Source: Irpex lacteus
Taxonomy: Eukaryota > Basidiomycota > Agaricomycetes > Polyporales > Irpicaceae
Assembly: GCA_001986395.2 (NCBI GenBank)
Contig: MQVO02000016.1
Span: 682,001 to 746,000 of the forward strand
DNA: 64,000 nucleotides
Direction: 5' to 3'
Of the stretch, positions 35,916 to 47,373 are shown piece after piece. Below the pieces are notes generated by a model, which worked only from the letters and a program-made list of their open reading frames with translations, was not told the DNA's origin and made no database searches. Made by a program: the position numbers and the translations under genes. Numbering within the stretch: the first letter of the stretch is position 1; each line of letters begins with the position of its first letter.

Positions 35916-36636
35916 TTAGGAGAACTCACTGTTAGGTGGGGACACAATGATGATCTCCATCACGTTCTCCAAAATTGCATCCCAACCCACCCTCTGGAGT
36001 GTCACGAATCCTTCGTCGCCACAGTTGTGAGTATGATACAGTGAGGCCAAAAGCTTCATGTTCACTCCAAACATATATCGCTTGCGCAAGTCTGAGCAAT
36101 ACTCCGTTGCGAAGAGCTCACAGGTTTTCTAGACGACGTCTCGTGAATAGGAATAGATACAAGATCACCACGAAAGGACACTTACATTGTACCCGGTTTG
36201 CTGCAGGGCGGCTCTACCCCATGCATACTTCCTTCCGTTGTAATCGACAATAATGTGAGGGACGGGCCACGGAATGTTGCGCTTGGGCTTGTGGAGTTCT
36301 ACACAGTGTGGTTAGTTTTCGTGTGCACACCTTCAAAGAGAGAGTAGTATGCGTACTTTTGGACATTCCATCCGTCTGATTGTTTACCTGTGTCCCATTC
36401 GCTTCATTATCCGCCCGTGGTACCCCGATTTTGGGCTCATGAGCTCCGTGATTGACAGCAGCATCCTGCACTTGCGTTCCATCCAAAGTCGCTTCGCTCG
36501 GGGATACGGGCTGCGAGAAGGCATCGACTGAGCTATTGTCGTTTGGGTCCATCACTTGAAGAGGTATATCTACATCCTGCCAGTCTGAACCATGCAGAAC
36601 CAATATCGTGGCCTCATCATCTCGAGAGGAACTCAT
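35916..36636 (-). CDS. Unknown-function paralogue pair, member 2
   Basis: Start at 36636 (MSSSRDDEATILVLHGSDWQ). An acidic, Asn/Asp-rich first exon ends at MSK. Exon 2 reads KLHKPKRNIPWPVPHIIVDY, then RKYAWGRAALQQTGYN before a GTAAGT donor. Exon 3 begins KTCELFATEYCSDLRKRYMF and continues with GFVTLQRVGWDAILENVMEI and a stop at 35916. WPVPxxIxxxxG, AWGRxALxxxGY and LQxxGWxxxxxNVxEI are shared with member 1 in the same exon positions. The protein is about 200 residues, with no signal peptide or membrane helix seen. The function is unknown. Confidence 0.62.
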
Positions 36637-38982
36637 TCTGGTGTGGGTCGGAGTAGTGAAGACGGCTAGTAAGCGACTCTGCTATCATTTATATCAAGAA
36701 CCAAGGAACCTAGCGTCTTTGTGAATCACCGTGTGACCTCCATGAGTGGGCGATTTCAATGATCCGGGTCCTACGGCGAACCTTGTACGACAGGAGCTTG
36801 AAGACGCCCTGCAATCAAAGACATACCCCTACTGCTTCGAATGGGATACGTATGTGAGAACAAACAACGTAAATGTTATATTGAGGACTGGACACCGTCT
36901 TTGAGAAGATCATCATCAGCAAACCCAACCTGGGAACAAGTTAACATCATCTTCGACTCGTCGGGGAGAAATGGCCTGTTCTGTTGGCCGTAGAACGCGC
37001 TCTGGAAGTCGAGCCAAAACAAAATGCTGTGACAAATGTGAAGCGAACCACGGACAGCCCGCCGTGGCTTTTGTAGTTGGCCAGCAGGTAACACTAATTC
37101 ATCAGGTTTGCGCGTTGGGGCAGATTGTCGCTGTTTAGATAGCATCGTGTGTCGATGTTGACCGAGTGATTTGGGTCTAGGATGCTACTTGATGCAACTC
37201 GCTGAAGTCGCACGCCAAGTATATCGATAGGAAGAGTATCACTGGAAGAGCAGTTGTACGTTAGTACTTTGCAAAAGAGCGATGCACAGCGCCATTCGTG
37301 AGTTCGTCCCCTGAGCTCTTGGGCCACAGCTGAGATGCAGCATATTGCAAGTGGCCCCAGCATCTTACTGATGGACTAAACTGGAAGACTCTGCTGAATC
37401 TCAAAACTATGTGTCTCTCAAGAGAGTATATTACGCTATGGACACCTCACAAAGATGATCAGCGTGTCATCACGGCAGTGAGCAACAACGTAGAACTCAC
37501 GGGTCTGTGGGGCTACGATGATAGCCTCCTTCTAGTAAGTCCGCTCCCTAAGCCTCATCCTAGCTCACATGTAGGGGAGCCAAAAGTGAGTATGGCGAGG
37601 TCAAAAATTTAAAGAATGCACTGGCATTCATTGGGATCGAACACCGTACGTCTGAAGATCGCGCTTGACATCGCAGAGCTCGAAGCGGAAGCGTCAAAGC
37701 GTCGGAGTGCCAATTTGCCGTCGGCAAAGAACGCTCAAAATCCAGTTCATTGCTGCCAGTGCCGCTCTCGTCTACTACTGCTCTGCTAATACATGTATTT
37801 TCCGACTTCGTTACCGTGTTTCTCTTGTCTGAGTTATGGTCAGTAAATGGTGAAGCTTACGGTTCGAACGACACTCCCGCACACATGGCACAAACTCGCA
37901 TTGAAAGTTGAACCATTTGGGTGAGTAGTTTTACTGTCGTATTCTCCGAGTCATTGCTAATACCTTCTTAACGGCTGTCGTTCTTATAATTAGGTTCGCA
38001 CACAATCGCTTTTTCTCCGATTCCGGTGAGGGTGTAAATGTGAACATATCCATATCCTCCACCCATATCATGCATCATTCTCTTCGAACGTGACGTGCAC
38101 TGTCCCGTGGAAATATCGATCGCTACAATTGAGCAATACGACCGCTCGGAATGCTTTCTGTTGGAGGTTATTGCCGCATAATACACCCAGCGTGCGGTGG
38201 GCGTCGTGGAATCAGACGCGTGTGCGCAAGTTCGATAGCGGTATGTTTTCTTTGACTGGTATGAGGAGTTGAGGACTCGTGATGTCATGTGGGATGTGTC
38301 CAACAAGTTAAGTGTTCTCTAAGGAAGAATTCACGTTTCAGGTTACCTCGACATAACTATGCGAGTACCCCATAACGCAACTTGTGGATTGTGTTGCCAG
38401 CGCCGATGGCATCGTGGCCAGGGTGATGATTGGCGCGTTACAACACACAGCGTCTGCGAAGCGTGCACAGATCTATTCGCATCGATCATGCGTGCGATAC
38501 GCCGTTAATGACTTTGCAGTTGACCATCGTCGTCCACAGACAGTGCGTACCCAACAAATCCCAGCAAGATGTGTCCCACAGTACTAACTTCACGCTCTTT
38601 ATGTTGCTAAGGAGCTCTTAGTTCGAGTAGAGAAATCGATAGCTACGTAAGTCCTCCCTCCGTTTCCCTCCATCGCCAACGCTCAGTACAGTCCTCTTCC
38701 CATTTATTTTTACCCGCTGTAACAACCTGTCGTCCGGTATAGCCAAGCACACGCCCCAAGTGCAATCAGAACAATCATACTAGCTGGCCAAAGCTCGCTT
38801 CACCCCGCAGTGTGAGTGGTCACCTCATATTTATCTGCATACACGCTAAAGATGAGAGCTCGCCTTACTAGCGGTCAGCAACTTTGTTTCCCCCTTTTGT
38901 GGAATATTGAACGTTGCTGTACGCTTCTCTTCTCTTCTCATGTAATCCCACAATATTCAAGTTAATTTTCTAGCGCAGAAAC
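36637..38982. other. Gene-poor 2.3 kb
   Basis: Contains only short ORFs. The longest, minus strand 37094-37363 and 36876-37145, overlap in different frames, have atypical composition and show no recognisable domain. It probably carries regulatory DNA for the flanking genes. No repeat shared with the rest of the window was noticed. Confidence 0.45.
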
Positions 38983-40977
38983 ATGCATTCCCTCTCCGAT
39001 CCCTCCGTAATATCTCAGCGGCAAGCGATAGTCAATCGCATCGATGCACTCAAGCAAGACATCTGCAACCTCCTGTCCCAACAGAACGAATTCCTTCCGG
39101 TAGCGGCACTATGCCCGGACGTTCTACTACAGGTACTGGACTATGCTGCCGCAAGCACAGACTATAGTATGCTGGCTCGCGTGCGGTTTGCGCAGGTATG
39201 TCGTCAGTGGCGATCAGTAACTCTTGGAACACCGAGCTTCTGGTCGACTATCCATCACACACAAGGAGACTGGAAGGAGGGAGCACTGCTACAATGCTTC
39301 CTAGAGCGGTCACATTCAGCAGATATTCAAGTTGACTGGAGTCTCTTGGCAATCCACCGTCGGCCCAGGAGTTGTCATCCCCGGGCCTACTATGGCTCTG
39401 ATGACTCTGATGATTCTTGTTATTCGACGCAGAAAGCTCTTCAAGCACTGTCCAGTCATACTGGGCGCATAACCTCTTTTTGCTGTTCAAGTGCCGATCA
39501 TCGTTACTACAACTCAGACGATGGACTCATATGGGCTATCTTAGACGAGCATCCACCGCCTCTTGTCCATTTGACTATCTCTGGCAGGTTCGCACTCGCC
39601 ACATTTTCTGCGCAACGTTGCACCAGGATATCCTCCATGTTTCCCATGCTTCAGACATTAAAAGTCGGAGTGGGCAAAGATTACTCCTGGCCGTCGACTC
39701 TGCCACTCGAATGGGCACTTCCACACACTCTCACCAGCCTCGACATAACGTACGCACCCATCAGACACAATGTGCGGCGCGACACCACCGAACCATGGAC
39801 GGCCATACTGCAACAGCTGCGCCCGCTTCAGAATCTCCAGACCCTTAAGCTATGCAATGTCGTTGGGCACTACAACGCAGACGACCACGATATCATTGCA
39901 GATTCCGAATCGGAGAGCCTGACTCTTCCTTCCTTGCGCTCTTTGATACTTAAAGGCGCCACCGACTCAGGAGCGCATATTCGACTTCTAGAATCCTTAG
40001 TATTGCCTTCACTCGCTCAACTCGACGTTGATATCCTGGTTCAAGGGCTTTGCAAGAGCATCTCCGGCCGTCTTCTCGGGACCATATTTCCTCGGCTGCA
40101 CCAGGCTTTCTTAACGCACTCACAGATCGTCGTCTTACGACAAACTTCTATAGACACAGATCGATATGGTTATCACGGTGACCCGAACATGAAGGTCTCG
40201 TGTCTATGGTCTACTAAGCTCGTTCCTGGCTTGGAATATACACGGCCTACCAATTCCCCTATTCGGAAAATCGACGACTATCCATCCCACTCAAGTCTTA
40301 ATATTCATATCCGGCATGTCACATCCGATGATGAGACCCGGCGCGGAGAAACACAGACATATCTAGATAACCTGCATTTGCAGGGCATCCCCGGTCTGCA
40401 TACTATAGAAGTGTTTGCGTTCCATGGTTCTCGGCGATTGGCAACCTGGTCTGCCACTCCCCGTGGAATACTACCCCTCAATACTATCCGGTCAATGTCA
40501 AAGCTGCGTGTCCTATGTCTCTACAAACTCGCTTCTGTCCTTGACGATATCGCTTCCCTGTTCGCCCGGTTTCCGGATGGCACTCACCCATTCCCTCATA
40601 TGCACACGCTACAAATCAGTATAGCCACGGTCGATGACGATCTCCTAGATGGCTTGGAGACCATACTCCGGGAGAGGCAGTCCGCTGGCATGAAGCGACT
40701 GCGAGTAGTACTCATCGGGAGGCTCAAGAGGGATGGCTGGCATGTCGATCGCGACACCCACGTCTCCTACAAAGAAAGGCTGCAGCCGATGGCAGATATT
40801 CAGTTCTTCGACTCTGGGACGAAATACACAGGTGACGAAAACCGCGAACAGGTATTGTCGCTCCCAGAGGAATCAGACACCGAAGAGGATGCGGATTTCG
40901 AGGGCCCACGCCGTCAGCGTCGTCGCAGTCGCAGCCCGGTGATAATGCGCAGGTTACCACGGTCGCCATCGTCGTAA
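38983..40977 (+). CDS. F-box-like protein, single exon
   Basis: A 664-residue intronless frame typical of agaricomycete F-box/LRR-like proteins. An N-terminal coiled stretch (RQAIVNRIDALKQDICNLLS) is followed by a degenerate F-box: LPVAALCPDVLLQVLDYAA, then VRFAQVCRQWRSVTLGTPSF and W. The central part has leucine-rich segments spaced like LRRs (LQTLKLCNVVGHYN, LRSLILKGATDSGAH). The end is acidic and then Arg/Ser-rich (EESDTEEDADFEGPRRQRRR). Such proteins usually link Skp1-cullin ubiquitin ligase to a target. No target can be inferred. Confidence 0.78.
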   Translation: MHSLSDPSVISQRQAIVNRIDALKQDICNLLSQQNEFLPVAALCPDVLLQVLDYAAASTDYSMLARVRFAQVCRQWRSVTLGTPSFWSTIHHTQGDWKEGALLQCFLERSHSADIQVDWSLLAIHRRPRSCHPRAYYGSDDSDDSCYSTQKALQALSSHTGRITSFCCSSADHRYYNSDDGLIWAILDEHPPPLVHLTISGRFALATFSAQRCTRISSMFPMLQTLKVGVGKDYSWPSTLPLEWALPHTLTSLDITYAPIRHNVRRDTTEPWTAILQQLRPLQNLQTLKLCNVVGHYNADDHDIIADSESESLTLPSLRSLILKGATDSGAHIRLLESLVLPSLAQLDVDILVQGLCKSISGRLLGTIFPRLHQAFLTHSQIVVLRQTSIDTDRYGYHGDPNMKVSCLWSTKLVPGLEYTRPTNSPIRKIDDYPSHSSLNIHIRHVTSDDETRRGETQTYLDNLHLQGIPGLHTIEVFAFHGSRRLATWSATPRGILPLNTIRSMSKLRVLCLYKLASVLDDIASLFARFPDGTHPFPHMHTLQISIATVDDDLLDGLETILRERQSAGMKRLRVVLIGRLKRDGWHVDRDTHVSYKERLQPMADIQFFDSGTKYTGDENREQVLSLPEESDTEEDADFEGPRRQRRRSRSPVIMRRLPRSPSS

Positions 40978-41551
40978 TAGCAGCCCATATTATATCGTTC
41001 GAATTCACAACCCGTGTGTTGAAATGCGGTGAACTCACTCATCCCAACGCCAAATCGGAGGACCGCTTGTATGGTACTAGGCGCAGTCCTTACACTCCCC
41101 ATATCGAATAGTAACCATAGATGACTCGACTTCCCGTGAACCGTAGCTCACACAAAGACACTCGCTCTGTTGCACCCGTCTTGGCTTTGCTCCATGCATA
41201 CTGTGTGTTTTCCCGCGAGATCCACAGTATCAGACGAGTCGCTAAGGACAGGTCCATAGCTACAGGATATTGCGTCTCGGATTGGGCTCGAAGAGGTATA
41301 TCCATGAGTGAAAGTTCGTATGGCGCGGCAAGCCTGAAGTCTGCAAACAAACACATATGCTATCAACGATGCATTTCAAAGATAGGCTTCTTGATTGTTT
41401 CTTTGAGCCGCTGGATAACATATCTTTCAGCGGAATAGTAGGTAGTAGTCTACGCTGCCAAAAGTGACCAGGTGAGTGGCCGTCTAAATATGTGTTCCTA
41501 ATGCTCAAAGACTGATTGTCACAATCAGGACGCTGCTTTAAGTCAGCAGTG

Positions 41552-41663
41552 GATCAATATCATGATGAAGTACCTGAAGCACTTGCCTTGCTGTACCACG
41601 AATCTGGTTACGACTTTGATTCCGGAGTCGGAGGACATTCGACTTGGTCCGTGCGAGTGTCGA
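41552..41663 (+). repeat. Array-edge short repeat, copy a
   Basis: About 110 bases related to 41752-41850 and 49321-49450. The shared core is GATGAAG(T/C)ACnTGnnGCAC then CTTGCC, followed by the CGTGCGAGTGTCG tail. Non-coding. Confidence 0.65.
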
Positions 41664-41751
41664 CGCGTTGACCCTCTGTGAACGTGTAAACACTGAACAG
41701 ACACAACGCGATACGAGTCCTGAACTCACGAACGACCACTGATCGCTTGCA

Positions 41752-41850
41752 AATCAATGTCGTGATGAAGCACTTGGAGCACTTGCCTTGCTGTACTACG
41801 AATCTGGCCACAACTTGTAGAACATTAGATCGTTCCGTGCGAGTGTCGCG
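41752..41850 (+). repeat. Array-edge short repeat, copy b
   Basis: Second tandem copy of the same sequence about 200 bases downstream of copy a. It includes GTGTCGCGCAAACACTAG near its end, as does copy c in module 2. Confidence 0.65.
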
Positions 41851-42237
41851 CAAACACTAGCGATCATGCGCGACTCGATATGAGTCGTGTACTTACTGGT
41901 AATCACTACTCACTGCACTGCGGATCTACTAGTAATAGAAAGGATGAGAGTTAAATCGTCAGTCCGATGAAAACGTCGAGTCCTCAATCTAACTCACCAC
42001 TCAGTACAGCAGTCTCCCGCAGCACCAAACCCTTCAATCCCGCCAATACCACAAACCCTTAGGACACGAACTAAAGAAGTCAGCCACTAAATCTTGAAGC
42101 CCACACCCAAACCCAAAGATTCATCCGCATGAACTCGAACTTGAGAACCTGCAGTCAAACGTAAACCGAAACGAGGCTGTATACAAACCTAGGTAAAAAC
42201 AAAACAAAACAACGATATCACAAGAAAACCTCCAACG

Positions 42238-44088
42238 TTATATCTCAAACTGGAAATCATCAACCTCGGCATCGAGCTCAACCCCCAGAAGGTCTTCATC
42301 ACCGTCATGGCCGTCGACGTCGAGGTGAGGAGGAGGGGGAGGAGGGACGGTGCTCGTCGCTCTCGTTGACGTCCTCGAAGGAGCTCTCGTCGACGTTCTC
42401 GATGGAACTCGAGTCTCCGTCCTTGAGGAAGCTTGAGCTTCCGACCTTGACGGAGCCCTTGAGGAAGCTTGAGTTTCCGCTCTTGAAGGAGCCCTCGAAG
42501 GAACTCGATTCTCCGCTCTCGACGGCGCCCTAGAATGCGACGAAGCCTGAGTGCTGTCAGTGGCCCGCGAAGAAGTCCGAGCGAGCGTGGTTGGTCGGGA
42601 CGCTGGCGCGACGGTTGTCCGCGTCGTTGAGCGAGACTCTGCAGTAGACCTAGTAGGCGGGCGTGACTCCGCAACGGAACGTGTCGTCGAGCGCGACTCT
42701 GTAACCGAGCGTGTCGAGCGTGACTCTGTAGCAGAGCGTGTCGTCGAGCGAGCAGGCGCAGGACCAGGAACAGCCACAGACCGCGTCGTCGTAGCTCTCG
42801 TAGCCCGCGGTGGATTAGTTTGTTGCACCGGTTGTACTTGTGCAGTCTGGAGAGCGTTACGCGCCGACGTTGACCGCGTCACGCGAGTAGTAGTGGTTGA
42901 AGTGTTCTGAGCTCCGATAGTCGAGGTCGACCGTGTGGCAGGTGGAGGTTTCGCTGGGAGGGTCGCTGTACGTTGAAGTGGTGTGGAAGTTGGTTTGTGC
43001 GTGGAGGTGTTATGGGTGGAGGCTTGTGAGTTTGGCCGTGGGCGTGTAGGGACTGGGGACGGGGAACGTCTGAATGGGTCGTCTTCCGCTATACACACAT
43101 CCAAGCTACTCGTAAGTCGTAAGTCGTGCAGAAAGATAAGATAGAGGGCACGTACGTATATCCTTGAGCTCCAACCCCACTTCGCTCTCCTCCAACAACT
43201 CCTTAGTGTCTACGACAGCCTCTATATCTGCAGCGTAGAACCGCTCCGCAGAGTCGTCCCGCAGTCCAACGTACGCGAGATCGAGGAGCGTCTTGCCCAC
43301 CGTTTTGTAGTCCGGGAGGGGGAAGAGCGGTTCGTAAGGTTGTTCTACAACACCATAAGTCTCCCAGCCGTACACACGGACAGCTTACGCACCAGGAACC
43401 TTCGGAGGCATATACTCAACCTCATCATAATCCGGCTCCTCCACCACCCCTTCCTCAACGTCCTCATCAACCTCAAGACGGACATCCCCATCGCTCACAT
43501 CCCAATGCCTACCCTGCCCATCCGGCGTCCTGAACTTCTTACTCGCGCTACGCGGCAGGCGCATGCTCTTCCGTCTCGCGGACGGGAGCAGCAGGTTCCC
43601 CGGTGTCTTCCCGATTCCCAGTGCTGACTCTCCATCGTCGAGTTCATCGTGGAGAGAGAGCTGTAGTTTCGCGAGCTTGGCTGTCTGGAGCGCTGGAGTC
43701 TGGAGGGCTTGGAGTTGACGGTTTGGGAACGGGGTCTTGTCGCCCAGGGGTTTGGTGCTGACTACGGTGGTGAGTTTCTTCGCTGTTTGGAAGGCGTTTC
43801 CATTCTTCCGAGCTACCAGAACACACACCCAGGATCAGCGATAGATATAGATAGATTATAGATACATATGGAACGCAACTAGCACCTACCCGACTGACGA
43901 TTCTGGGTAGGCGTACGTAACGCCACCGCCTTTCCCTTGCCGGTGTTGAGAGTCTTGGGTGCGCGAAGAACGGTGGTCGTGTTCTCCTGCAACGCTCCAC
44001 GGTTCTTCAGCAGGCCCTTCGCAGGCGTACGGGTGTATGCGTATGTCGCTGGGCCATCGTCGAGTGCAATGGGTCGTGTGCTGAGCAT
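42238..44088 (-). CDS. Securin-like protein, module 1
   Basis: Predicted 552 residues in four exons (44088-43890, 43812-43393, 43344-43156, 43088-42238). The N-terminus is MLSTRPIALDD with RTPAKGLLKNRGALQEN. Exon 2 has TKPLGDKTPFPNRQ, a destruction-box-like motif, a basic stretch (ARRKSMRLPRSASKKFRTP) and EVEYMPPKVPEQPYEP, resembling the separase-binding DIEYxPP motif of fungal securins. Exon 3 is YKTVGKTLLDLAYVGLRDD. Exon 4 is Ser/Thr/Arg-rich with degenerate RxPSRxE repeats and an acidic end. Securins inhibit separase until APC/C degrades them. It is longer than usual because of exon 4, and no KEN box was seen. The identification rests on two motifs and is tentative. Confidence 0.58.
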
Positions 44089-44176
44089 CGTCGGTTCGGT
44101 GTACTTAGGTGTCGCTGGAGGTGCAGTTGGAGAGAGTCGAACCGACTTGAGCAGACGAGGAGCGCTGAGACGCGCC

Positions 44177-44207
44177 CACGTGACGGTAATTTAGACAGCG
44201 CGAGCGC
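44177..44207. promoter_or_regulatory. Conserved CACGTG promoter block, module 1
   Basis: CACGTGAC, TGTAATTTAGACAG-type and GCGCGAGCGC segments in a row, about 90 bases upstream of the securin-like ATG. The same block occurs at 51,766, 52,226 and 59,559. CACGTG is the core E-box bound by bHLH factors. Conservation across otherwise diverged spacers suggests a real control site. Confidence 0.5.
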
Positions 44208-44221
44208 GTCTCAGTCTCGGA

Positions 44222-44830
44222 GCGAGCTTTCCTGGGTCGGGTCGCGTAGCAGATCATTGCTCTTTATTGAGAGCAATTATGCTTGCCCTGAGCGGCGTAC
44301 CATGAGGCGGACCGGTGCTCTTCTAGCTGAACTGGGTAGCCCATCGTTCGTCTTCGGTAGTATAGTCGCTACGGTTCTCAACTTCTCATGCTTCGTGGGT
44401 GCCAGTGCCAGTGAGTTCCGTCATTATCTTTTGCCATGGCCAGTGTACCTCATTAACACGACGCTGATTGTATAAACTGACCCTCGGCAGTAGACAGCTC
44501 GAGCGCGTACTCATCGATGTACTCATCTCTAAGCGAGCTTTCCTGGGTCGAATCGCGTAACAGATCATTGCTCTTTATTGAGCGCAACCCTACCAGCTCT
44601 GAGCGGTGTACCAGATCCTACCGGTATTTATCATCAAGCGGCCTTCTAGCTGTATCTGGGTGCGCAATCGCCACGTTTTCCATGTTTCGTGTGTGAGTTT
44701 CGTCATTATATTTTGCCAGTGTACCACATGTTGACAGAAAATCATTTAGTGTAATTATGCCGACCCTGGGCGTGCTAGAACGTGTCATGAGGCGGAGCGT
44801 CGTGCTTCTAGCTGTATTTGGGTGGCCCTC
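44222..44830. repeat. Degenerate promoter repeat units, module 1
   Basis: About three units between the divergent securin-like and Zn2Cys6 genes. Each contains ATCATTGCTCTTTATTGAG or a variant, (A/G)CAATTATGC, GTGCTAGAACGTGTC-type and CTTCTAGCTGTATTTGGGTG blocks, then TGAGTTTCGTCATTAT. Anchors are at about 44,253, 44,559 and 44,743. Confidence 0.65.
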
Positions 44831-44926
44831 AGGCTCGCTAGGTCTTATATTTCACGGGTGAGTGTCGGAGTTGTCGCCATCTCTCGTTCAAGTCACGGTT
44901 CAAGTTGTGGCCCTCCAGGTTCCACA

Positions 44927-46280
44927 ATGGCTAGTGAGGACTCGAGTTTCGACTTGCAGAGTCTCCTGGCCGACGCGCAGGACTTGGCGGATGAGAGCTT
45001 CGTAGCTCGTGCCCTGCTGCAGCCCGAGACGTCGGAGCCGTGGGACGTATGTCGTTTCTGTTCCACTGTGTCCATAAGGCATGTACTGACGCATCACATC
45101 TCCATACTCTGCACAGAGGTTTCCTTTCGGACTGCTGTATCCAACGTACGACTGTCTCAACGAGGCACATCACTCTTTTCTTATTGGTTCAGCTGCAAAC
45201 AGCCTGGCAGGTAAGAGTTCACGTCTGCCCGTTCTTTGCTATCTAAACCATCTCATTCGTTCATAGCAACCGAACCCACTATCAAGAGCGAACTCGTCGA
45301 AGACGTTGACCTACTGTCTACCGTTTCACAGCCCCAATACGAGGACGAACTCGACAAATACATGAATTTTACCCACGAAGATCTTGTCATTGCCAGTCCG
45401 ACGACTACGGTTCTGTTGTCCTCATCACCGATCGATAACTCGGACGCTCCTCTCTTTCATTCCGAGCCAGGTCACGCTGGATCTTTGTACTTCAAAGAAC
45501 GACTCAAGAATCCTTGTGCTACCATCTCGTCGAGCCCTTCACCCACAGAAGCCGCTCCTTTACTTCAACCCGCTGAACGCCTCTACTTCTCGCCGCAACA
45601 GCTCGATTATTCAATCACTACTACAGCTACCGCCGACTCCAACTCGTTCTCCATTACAGATACTAGTCCAACTACCACAATCTCGTTGTGCCCACCCTTG
45701 TTCTCCTCGTTCTCCGCTCTCACTGCAGGCGCAATCACTGCCACCCTTTCGCCGAACTCGCCCTTTGCGACTACCTCATCTAGCTCTTCCTCTGAGCTAA
45801 ACTCGTCCGGCGCGCCAGACGTCAATACAGAAGACGTACCATGCTCGACCATCATCCCTCCTTATGATGGCGGTGAACCTGAGGAGCCGGTGTGTTACAC
45901 CTTCGTCGACCCGCACGAAAAACCCAGAAAGCGACGAAATAAAGGCTTGAAGAACTCCACGCGTATCGCGTGCACTTTCTGTAGACGGCGTAAGATTCGG
46001 TGTGGTGGGCCGCAGGAGGGCGATGGGACTTGTAAGTGCGTAGTGCTTTATCTTCTCATTCTCCGTTCAAGTTGCCATTGCCGTGGCCTTGACTTTGACT
46101 TCAAGCTGCATCGCACTCAGGCTCGTGCGAGCTGACGCATCATCTCTCACTCATAGATCGTGCATCCGCCTGAACCATAAGGGAGAGTGCGTCTTCCCGG
46201 CCGTGTCGTATCGCGGGCAGCGACTTGGAGGTTCGAAATCGAGCTCTAAACGCAAGGCGACGTCGAAGGCCTGGGGTTGA
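44927..46280 (+). CDS. Zn2Cys6 transcription regulator, module 1
   Basis: Predicted 368 residues in four exons (44927-45046, 45117-45210, 45267-46035, 46157-46280). The N-terminus is a conserved acidic helix (FDLQSLLADAQDLADESFVA). The second exon, RFPFGLLYPTYDCLNEAHHS and on to GSAANSLA, is strongly conserved among copies. A Ser/Thr-rich middle leads to a C-terminal zinc cluster: RIACTFCRRRKIRCGG with the third cysteine present, then TCKSCIRLNHKGEC across an intron, giving C-x2-C-x6-C-x9-C-x2-C-x8-C, followed by basic YRGQRLGG. Unusually for fungal regulators, the cluster is at the C-terminus. No middle homology region was seen. A DNA-binding regulator is likely; its targets are unknown. Confidence 0.85.
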
Positions 46281-47373
46281 AGTATAAACTTTCAAAATTA
46301 GGATCTTCTGCCTCTGAATGATGTCTGGCACCCGTGGATTATCTGTTAACAGCCTAAGTCCGCCATCAGCCTCGCTGGCATCCAACTGCATCTCAACGGT
46401 CGTCCGTCGTATAGTTTTCGACTTCACGACCAACTCCGTGATACTTTCTTGATTTCTTAGCGGCCACCTACCACTATCGTTCTGTGTACAGTCCGGCCTC
46501 CCATCTCTGCTCCTAAGCTTTTTGTATTCTTCTACTCTTCGTGTGTAGATCTGTAGCATACGCCCCTCTTAGAATTTCTTGGCTATCGTCGATATTGTAG
46601 CAAACACCTGTAATATCTCTTGTCTTCTTCTTGCCACTCTTCTTGTCACATCTAGTATGCTAGTAGTTTTGTAGTATAGATCACCCGTGTACATTGAAGC
46701 TCGGAAATGTTTCTGTATAATAAAATGCATATACAATGTAACTCTGGAGAGCGCAAGTACGATGGAGCGAGAGAGGGAGGAATACGGGCGGAAAGCAAGC
46801 TATAGCAGACCAAACCACCGAGATCTCGTGAGACGAAGTAGATGAGCCGGGAGCGAGAGTCGGAGAGTTGGTATGAACAGGAAGGAAGGAAGAAATAGAG
46901 AACGAAAAAGAGAAACAGAGAAAGGAAGAGGAAAACATACGGAGATCCAAGCATCATATATATACACCACCATCGGTATCGTCACCATCCGATACCACCG
47001 AACAACCCGTCGACCATTCATCGTCTCGTACTGACTGCCTCATAACCGCACTCCCCGTCCTACTAGTAGATCCCTTCACAACCTTAACAGTCGACCGTGG
47101 TACCCTCATAGCCCGCCTCAACACTCCTCCATCTCGAGGATGACTGTTCCTGCCACATCCAACTCCTTTCTCATTGACCACTCGCTTGGACCAGGGCCTC
47201 CGAGAGCTCAGCTAAGGACAAAGATGATGTGTCAACGTTCCGACACTTTTTGTGGTATACAGGAAACTGTGGACACGACATCTTGGGAGTGTGACGTTCA
47301 GTGCCTGCTTGTTCATTCAACATTCACTGGATATCGCTGACCATGCACGGGAGTAGACGGTCGAAGGCCACCA
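46281..47373. other. Spacer between convergent genes, module 1
   Basis: The first part (to about 46,720) resembles the 3' flanks in modules 2 and 3 (blocks such as TATTCTT, TACTCTTCGTGTGTAGAT). From about 46,750 to 47,370 the sequence is specific to this module. It is purine-rich on the plus strand with short minus-strand ORFs (up to 101 codons) of low-complexity hydrophobic composition. No gene is supported. Confidence 0.45.

Noticed and set aside
36876..37363. Two overlapping minus-strand ORFs
   Set aside because: Different frames, no joining splice sites that give a recognisable protein, no homologue elsewhere in the window.
37620..37700. Possible minus-strand tRNA with a GATCGAA loop
   Set aside because: T-stem and anticodon stem do not pair.
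42189..42674. 161-codon Arg/Leu-rich minus-strand frame
   Set aside because: Alternate-frame shadow of the repeat-rich last exon of the securin-like gene.
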